From Tubiluchus corallicola (taxonomy: Eukaryota > Priapulida > Priapulimorpha > Priapulimorphida > Tubiluchidae), in NCBI GenBank assembly GCA_030141605.1, contig JAQGDQ010000443.1:64501-128500 (forward strand): a stretch of DNA of 64,000 nt, given 5' to 3'. How positions within the stretch are numbered: position 1 is the stretch's first letter; each line of letters begins with the position of its first letter. A program made the position numbers and the translations under genes. The notes beneath the pieces were generated by a model that ran no database searches, was not told where the DNA came from, and saw nothing but the letters and a program-made list of their open reading frames with translations. Below, one piece after another: positions 57,601-64,000 of the stretch.

Positions 57601-58929
57601 AGTTGTGTGTTGCTCCATCCTCAAGTGTAAGAAGCTTCTTTTAAGTTCATAGTGTTTTACAGCAATTTAACGAATTAATTTTAATTAATAATAAAATTTA
57701 CTTGTGGTTTAGGATTATGACTCAATCAAGATTTATGCGTCATATTCATCTTAACCAAATCATTAACAAACCCACACAAAACTTTTAAGAAGTAAATGTT
57801 TTATGGCAACAACGCATTAAAAGCTAAGATCTTTCGCAATTGCTTTGCAGAATGCTAAAACCTACCTGTACCGAATTCTTACAGTTCTTGTTACACTTCT
57901 GAACCACAGGGAAACCTAAGCGATACCTAAGATAAACCAGTAAATAGCAGTAACGCAGTCTTTTGATAATCTTTTAATGTGAGATGGTTAAACATCAGAT
58001 ACAAGTCTCGCTGCAGTTGAAAAATAAATTACATTTTAACATTTGAATTGAAAAGTATAAGTTAAAAAAGTCTCAAGGTCTATTGCATTTTTAAAAAAAT
58101 GCACGCTATGATTGTGGAAATCATTTATGAAAAATCTAACATTTTAACTTAATAGGTTTAACAAACTGTTGTTAAATTAAGTACCGTGAGAAAAGTTTCA
58201 TGCTAAGATACAAGAAGATTATGTGGTACTAGCACGGTAACCTTAAATGGTAAGACTGGAGCACAGAGAATGTTAAGCATAAATTTTACTTTTGTTGCTA
58301 TTATGATAATGATTGGGCATTTATGCCTAATTTTTAGCCGAACTGTGGTATTGATTTAATGGTTTGTTAGTTTAATTATTAGAATTTTGCGACGTGAAAT
58401 ACGTAGTCAACAATATTGTACTATACCAAGATCGCGAATATCGACAAGATCCGAGTTTGAAGGCAAGTTACATATCGTTATTATTTTGATGTGCAAGGAT
58501 TTAGCCTATAGATTAGTTCTGGATGCGTTTTCCATAAATATTAATGCGACGCGTAAACGTCACTGGCGATTTCAAGACTCATTTCTAATCTCGGAGACAT
58601 TTATACAAACTGAGCAGTAGAACCTGTAAGGAAAAGATGCTATAAAACTATAAAATATAAAAACTAATTATGGGCTCTTAAATCAGTATCATTTGCGCAA
58701 GCTTAACTTAACATTTAATAAAATGCTTTAAAGATTACTAACCATCGCAGAACTGAAAAAAGTCGATGTTGAAAATGCGAAACGCGCGAAAAACACGACA
58801 AAATGAATCTTTGAAAAACAGTATTGTCAATTTAAGATTTTGCAAGCGCTGCCTCCTTTTTAGTAGTACCAGTATCAAAAACAGGCAAAGCGAAATTTCT
58901 ATTCGTAGGTGTTCTTACCCGTTAACGTT

Positions 58930-58930
<1 letters not shown>
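57601..58930. other. Non-coding stretch, nothing recognised
   Basis: No supportable feature. Confidence 0.4.
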
Positions 58931-59112
<182 letters not shown>

Positions 59113-60350
59113 GTTGATAGGTCTGTCATTTCTTAGTAAATGATACATCTATTGAGCGCTATTTGGTTAAAGGTAAAATCTTTATTAATAAAACGGTAAA
59201 TGTAAATATCAAGCTTCCAATATTTTAATTGTTCGATACTGCAGTACTCGCAAGAAATGTTTGGTATCGACATTAGAAATGTATCGTCATGAGTCGTTAC
59301 GCGATGAGTTTACGCGTAATGTTTAATTTACTGTAAACTCACGTTTGTAAGCTTATAAATGCTGAAAACTAACAAAAGAAACTGACGAACAGTTTGCGTT
59401 ACCATAATTACTATGAGTTCATATATGTATGCATCTTGGGCCATAATACTACTCGTTGTTTTTAATATGACACAGTCAATTACTAAATCCAGCTCTCTTC
59501 TGTCACCACTCACAAACATTGAATTAAATGCAGAACAAAGAGCAATACTTATAATATAGTCTTATGGAGAAACATACCTTTTTGCACAACTAGGTTCAAA
59601 TAACGGAGCTTGCCTCCAGGAACATTTTCGAAGCTTTTAGTAATTTCTCCGAATCATCTCTCATTTCTCAGCTGATCATCTCTCGTGCCTTTCTCTCAGC
59701 TTCAAGACTTTTTACATTGTTTACGACATGCGGAAGCAATATAAACGAATTATCAGAGACAATTAAAATATGAATAGTTGGATGACTGGCAATCCTACAC
59801 GCAAATGTTAGGTTCTACGCAAACTTTGAATACTGCGAGCCTCCAGAAAAAAAACATGGAATGTTGTAAAGGTTTTACTTTGGCTGCTTGATATTCTTCA
59901 TTGTCCAGCACATTACAGTTTGAGCACCTTTGTAGTTATATAATAACTGAAATTTAGTTATGGAAGTGAAAGTCGCGCACCCGGCTTCCAGCAAACAGAG
60001 CGAATATCCAGCCTGAAGCCCACTACGCTATATGAAACCTACCTGCTGCTCCGCTAGGGGCGCTGATGCGAAACCAATCGTTTCGCTTTCTTCATATCAA
60101 AACTGCTCAAAGGATTTCAGAAGCAGTGCATGCAGTGCAACCGTATACGTGAGGTCGATTGCACAGACTTTTATGATCGCCGGCAACAAAACCTCGGCGA
60201 GCTGCTCGCAGTTTTCTTATTTCAATTTAGTACTGCGACAGAGTATTGGTTATGACTTACTCTCTTACTAGAAAAATTAATTTAAAAACTAATTCAATGG
60301 TATAAGAATACAGAGACGTTAGCGAAGATTGGGCACCATAAATATGATTT
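59113..60350. other. Non-coding stretch, nothing recognised
   Basis: The 79-codon frame at 60032-60271 has no family signature. Confidence 0.4.
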
Positions 60351-60600
60351 CAATGTGTGGTGACGGTGGCCACGGTGGTGTTAGTGGTGGTGTAGTGACG
60401 ATGATGATGGTGATGTCGAGGATGACGGTGACGATGATGATGGCAATGACGATGACAATGACGGCGGTTATGATGATGATGATGATGATGACGGTGGTGG
60501 CGGCGGCGGCAGCGGCTGCGGCTGCGGCGGCGGTGGTGGTGGTGGTGGTGGTGGTGGTGGTGTCGTTGGTGGTGGTGGTGGTGTTGATGACGATGATTTA
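60351..60600. repeat. GAT/GGC/GGT compound triplet repeat
   Basis: Mixed gat, gac and ggt, then ggc/gct, then pure ggt (60530-60580). Homopolymer frames on both strands are artefacts. Confidence 0.9.
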
Positions 60601-61089
60601 ATGATAACGAGGAAGTGGAGCGTTGATGGAGAAGACCATTTTGTTTGCAATGTTGAACGTACATTTAGCAGCGCATTTCTGACAAAAAGACCAAATCTTA
60701 TTTTGAAACAGGAAAATCAAGAAAAGCCTAACTGTGATTAACTGTAAAAAGCAACTATTATTGTAGCAGAACAACAAATCAACAACACGGCTGCAGCATG
60801 ATAGGCTGTATTTCTATTAACTGCATTAATCACTCGCAGCGAATTGTGCCAACTGAATGGATTCATCCGTATATGATTAAATAGCAATTGCGATTAATCC
60901 CTACCGCTCTATCGACGGTCAGGATGGGCGTATCAACGTCTTAGCAAGACTAGATTAACAACGCAACATTCCATCACAGTTAATTTACAGTCACTACTGA
61001 TAGTGCTCACCGCTTTAATAAAAAGTAAGGATGGCGGTCTGTTTTGCTTTTCATCCACGTTCAAACGTGTCATGTACTATTTACTTCAA
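60601..61089. other. Non-coding stretch, nothing recognised
   Basis: No supportable feature. Confidence 0.35.
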
Positions 61090-61281
61090 TGATGATTGTG
61101 GTGGTGATATTGGTGATAATGATGGTGGTTGTGGTAGTGGTGGTGATGGTGGTGGTGGTGGTGGTGGTGGTGGAGGTGGTGGTGGTGGTGGTGGTGGTGG
61201 TGGTGGTGGTGGTGGTGGTGGTGGTGGTGATGGTGATAGTGATGGTGGTGGTGATGGTGATGGTTATGGTGGTGGTGAGGG
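61090..61281. repeat. (GGT)n microsatellite
   Basis: Long ggt run (about 61140-61228) flanked by gat/ggt mixtures. Confidence 0.95.
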
Positions 61282-61290
61282 GGATAGAGA

Positions 61291-61350
61291 TAATAATAAC
61301 AATTTATTATTTATATAGCGCATCACAGGAAATGATCTCGATGCGCTTTA
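61291..61350 (+). repeat. Conserved tatatagcgc...gatgcgcttta repeat fragment
   Basis: aataataataacaatttatt, then atttatatagcgcatcac and ctcgatgcgctttac, follows the microsatellite. This word order (att-rich start, tatagcgc, then a matching gcgctttac) occurs in repeats I recall from many invertebrate genomes. Only the left end is recognisable. Confidence 0.4.
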
Positions 61351-62040
61351 CTATTAATAAGTTTATTATAAATTGCAATTACGTATACACTGTACTTATT
61401 ACAGAATTATAATCATTACAGAATTAGTCATTCTAGAATCACAAAATTGGAAAATAGTGTAAATAGTACTATAGGATTATGAGATTGATTCTAAAAGCCG
61501 TTCTAAAATTGTTAGCGATGGTTATGCTGCTGCTGTTACTGCTGCTGATGTGATGAAGATCATGGTGGTGGTGATGATGATGACGATGATGATCTATAAA
61601 CAAAACAGAGCTATGGCGCCCGAACGTGTCACAAAAGTATTCATTTGTTTTGGGTCAATATACAAACTCCGTGCTAAAGTTCTTCTCAAAAGTGTTGTAG
61701 TATCGGGAATTGAAAAGCGAAATTAAAATTAGGTATCATACATGCATGTAGTATTGAATAAAGATACTGAAATTTTGATAGCTAGTGTATTTTTGTGAAA
61801 AGCTGCCCCTATTGTTATTAACTTAATTGTAGTCGAAAAAAATTTCAAATGTCTGTAGAAAATTACGCCACTTGTTGGATTGGATTTAATTAGACGTTCA
61901 TTTGTTCGTTTGGAATTGAATTGAATTGGGGTTATATTTAGATGTTCATTTGTTTAAAAAAATTTAAGTTCAAGTTCTTTATTTATACTTAATCGAAGTT
62001 CAAGTTTAATGTGATAACTGAAATATTGTTTAGAAGTGTG
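61351..62040. other. Non-coding stretch with a minor triplet repeat
   Basis: 61527-61596 is a decayed ctg/gat/ggt tract. 61900-61930 has gaattgaattgaattgg. Otherwise nothing. Confidence 0.4.
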
Positions 62041-62057
62041 TTTAGGCTTAAATTAAA

Positions 62058-62700
62058 ATGGAAGAAGTGAACGTTGTGGATGTTTCAGTAGAGACAGATA
62101 GAGCACAGAGGTTTACAGGTTGAAAAAGTTCATCTACAGCTGGATGATGTTGGAAAAACTGAGAAATGAGATATGAAGTGATATTGGGGGCGCAGGTAAC
62201 TATAAATAGCAGTACTAGCAATACTATTACTACTACGAAAGTTATAGGAAAAATTGGTACATGCCCAAAATGTGGTGGGGCATGCAGGTCCAGTGGTCGT
62301 GGAATTAGGTCTGTTCAGTTTTTTGAATGCAAAATTTGGCTGTCACCTCTAGTGTACAGAACTTCCGCCTTATTACCCGTTGTTGCTGGCCAATTCGGCA
62401 AGAAGATCTTATTGTGAAAATTGTGCAAAAGCTTTTTCAGAAGAGAAACATAAAAGGGCACTTGAACTGTTAAGAGTAAAAGAGGAGATGAGCGGAAAAA
62501 ACCAGGTGATGGTCAATTTAAAAAAATCTACAATTGAAGGAGAACTGAATGAAAACTAAAGTCCAAAATAGAGAAAGAAGAAGTTTAAGTGAAAAAAATT
62601 AGCTCCTTGAAAGTAGTGTTGTACGACCAAACAGCCGAGTTAGAGTGGCACAAAGCAGAAATTGAAAAAGGAACGAGGAACGGGTGATGGTTCAGAACAA
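62058..62700 (+). pseudogene. LINE ORF1-like remnant
   Basis: An ATG at 62058 opens MEEVNVVDVSVETD and stops after 21 codons. In another frame (62166-62417) comes GKIGTCPKCGGACRSSGRGI then FFEC, a CPxCG knuckle with a later Cys that suggests a zinc-binding domain such as many LINE ORF1 proteins have. It is followed, with frame breaks, by Lys/Glu-rich helical sequence. A stand-alone gene is unlikely given the several frame breaks. Role in an intact element (known for the family): binding the element RNA. Confidence 0.4.
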
Positions 62701-62917
62701 AGATTTTGAGGATGTACAGGAAGGTTAGCAGAAATGCTGACGAGTGTGATGTGAACACTTAAAAGCATAAAAAATCATGTTCATGCACTAGTGGTGCATA
62801 AAAGAGCTGTCATTCCAAGTTGACTTTGCGGGTGAATCTAACGCTAATGGAGAACTAATAATCTGCAATTGTGTGTCATGAGGTTTAAACGTTTTAAATT
62901 ATATATGGTCTAGTACG

Positions 62918-63600
62918 GATGTCTATACGTGGACTAACAGTAGAATATATTCAACTACAGATTAAACCTTAACAAATGATTTTAGATTTAAGTACATCAA
63001 TGATTGCAAAATTTTGTGTGGATACGGTATTGATTCGGATCATGCTGTGGTAACTACTAGCAATATTGGTGATGGATTCGTGCGTAATAATTGACAAACG
63101 GCAAAAAGTGGGTGTGCTAAATGGAAATTAAATGATGAAATTGATTGGAGTAAGTTTCAAGAACGAGTAGATGAGATATCTTATAGTAAAACTGATAGGT
63201 ATTTATCCGATATTTTAATAGAAGTCACAGAAACAACAATTGGTAAAACAAGTATAAGGGGAAAGACACGTAAAAGGCATGCGCCATAGTACGACAACGA
63301 ATTGAAAGAAGCAGTATCAATCAGAAGAGAGATTTTGACTTTGGGAAGCGTATAAAGCACAAAAAAATCATGTTCAGTCACTAAAGGCGCAGAAAAGCTA
63401 AATGGGCGGAGGAAGTTAGGAAGGATGATAGAAACAACAAACAATGGTCAGATCAATTGCTGATAGGAAAATCTTAACAGTGACCTGTTTATGTCATATG
63501 AGAATGGCGATAGAACTGATAATGAAGAACTTATAGCTGATGAGCTATTAAGAGTTTGGAATAGTCTCTTTCAAAAAGAAAGTGAGGCTGAGTTGACTGA
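62918..63600 (+). pseudogene. LINE endonuclease C-terminus and linker remnant
   Basis: In one frame from 62918: DVYTWTN, FRFKYINDCKI, then GIDSDHAVV (SDH at 63035-63043, the C-terminal AP-endonuclease signature), then KWKLNDEIDWSKF, RKRHAP-stop-YDNELKEAV (TAG at 63287-63289, where W is expected) and, past a frame-shifted section with KWAEEVRKDDRNNKQW, MSYENGDRTDNEELIADELL (from 63491). Stops include one near 63092. This order (SDH, K-W-x-L, P-W-Y/F-x-x-E, K...W) is what precedes RT in AP-endonuclease LINEs. Confidence 0.55.
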
Positions 63601-63620
63601 AGTGAATCACGCGTGGCAGT

Positions 63621-64000
63621 GGGGGTACGTGCAGACAGAGAGGTTACCAGACCGACAGGTAGAATTAGGAACCCATAGGCAGACAAACTGATAAATAGGT
63701 AGATGGACAGGGTGTTTAGATGTGTGCCTACAATTAGTTCTATTCAGTGAACTTGTATTACATTTGAAATTAAAGTACGTTAGGGCTACAAAACATGATT
63801 TAGTTGGTCCCCCTCACTCCCAAACGCAAAATCAAGGTAATTCTTACCACCTTTGTTCACAAAGACGTTCTAAATTTAGACAGACAGACATTTGGACTGA
63901 CACACTTCAAAATTTATGTGACCTCCTACTTACGAAATACGCTTTTTACAAATACCAATACAAATTCGTACGAATACGAATATTCCACAGGTAGAATTTT
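63621..64000. other. Non-coding end of window
   Basis: gacagacag-type words at 63634-63720; no gene. The LINE's RT would be expected here but is not readable, so the element is 3'-deleted or interrupted. Confidence 0.4.

Larger units (their letters stand above)
62041..63620 (+). mobile_element. Decayed second non-LTR retrotransposon
   Basis: ORF1-like zinc-knuckle and basic/acidic helix remnants (62058-62700) are followed, after a probable internal deletion, by endonuclease C-terminus and linker remnants (62918-63600) in the same orientation. The RT core is not present. Different from the 33-kb LINE in sequence and more decayed. Confidence 0.55.

Noticed and set aside
60329-61412. Gly/Val/His-rich frames on both strands
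   Set aside because: Translations of GGT/GAT/GGC microsatellites.

Overview
This window looks like intergenic or intronic DNA of an invertebrate metazoan, probably marine. I found no intact host protein-coding gene. The evidence for this origin is AT-rich sequence, long trinucleotide microsatellites (ATT, CTA/CTG, GGT, GAT), non-LTR retrotransposon remnants, tRNA-headed SINE-like repeats, MITE-like terminal-inverted-repeat (TIR) elements and several minisatellites. There is no dense tiling of long open frames as in a prokaryote, so I rule that out. I cannot name the phylum: the CR1-like reverse transcriptase and the repeat styles occur in molluscs, cnidarians and other groups.

Layout. 0-8 kb holds a tRNA-like SINE head, decayed triplet repeats, two perfect or near-perfect 66-bp hairpins (2.9 and 6.0 kb), the first copy of a ~380-bp MITE (4.6 kb) and a 57-bp minisatellite (7.2 kb). 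8-19 kb holds a CTA/CTG microsatellite, a 1.2-kb element with ~110-bp terminal inverted repeats (11.97-13.19 kb), a hammerhead-ribozyme-like motif enclosed by a perfect 12-bp inverted repeat (13.5 kb), a SINE (16.3 kb) and a 576-bp foldback element (18.3 kb). 21.5-22.7 kb holds a 59-bp satellite array with an odd G/T-only interruption, then the C-terminal tail of a retrotransposon pol with a 29-bp perfect hairpin in it. 25 kb holds a head-to-head SINE arrangement. 31-36 kb holds one copy of a dispersed repeat and the main mobile element, a 5'-truncated CR1/Jockey-type LINE (about 33.16-36.05 kb) with endonuclease C-terminus, complete RT core and a TTATC-repeat tail.

38-50 kb holds a 45-bp minisatellite, a Tc1/mariner-like fragment, a second copy of the 31-kb repeat, a 390-bp hAT-like MITE with an imperfect 8-bp target duplication, the second (inverted) ~390-bp MITE, two tRNA-headed SINE loci, and a 69-bp (23-codon) minisatellite with a detached inverted unit. 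53-64 kb holds the third MITE copy, a SINE ending in ~47 ATT units, another tRNA-headed SINE, several microsatellites and a decayed second LINE (62.06-63.6 kb) with zinc-knuckle-like ORF1 and endonuclease-linker remnants.

No genes here work together as a pathway. The content is mobile elements and their wreckage. The most interesting unexplained items are the SINE family whose body appears inverted on both sides of a tRNA-like head, the hammerhead-like motif with a long stem I, the three short perfect hairpins, and the minisatellites whose period is a multiple of three. All family statements come from reading the sequence; no database search was done.
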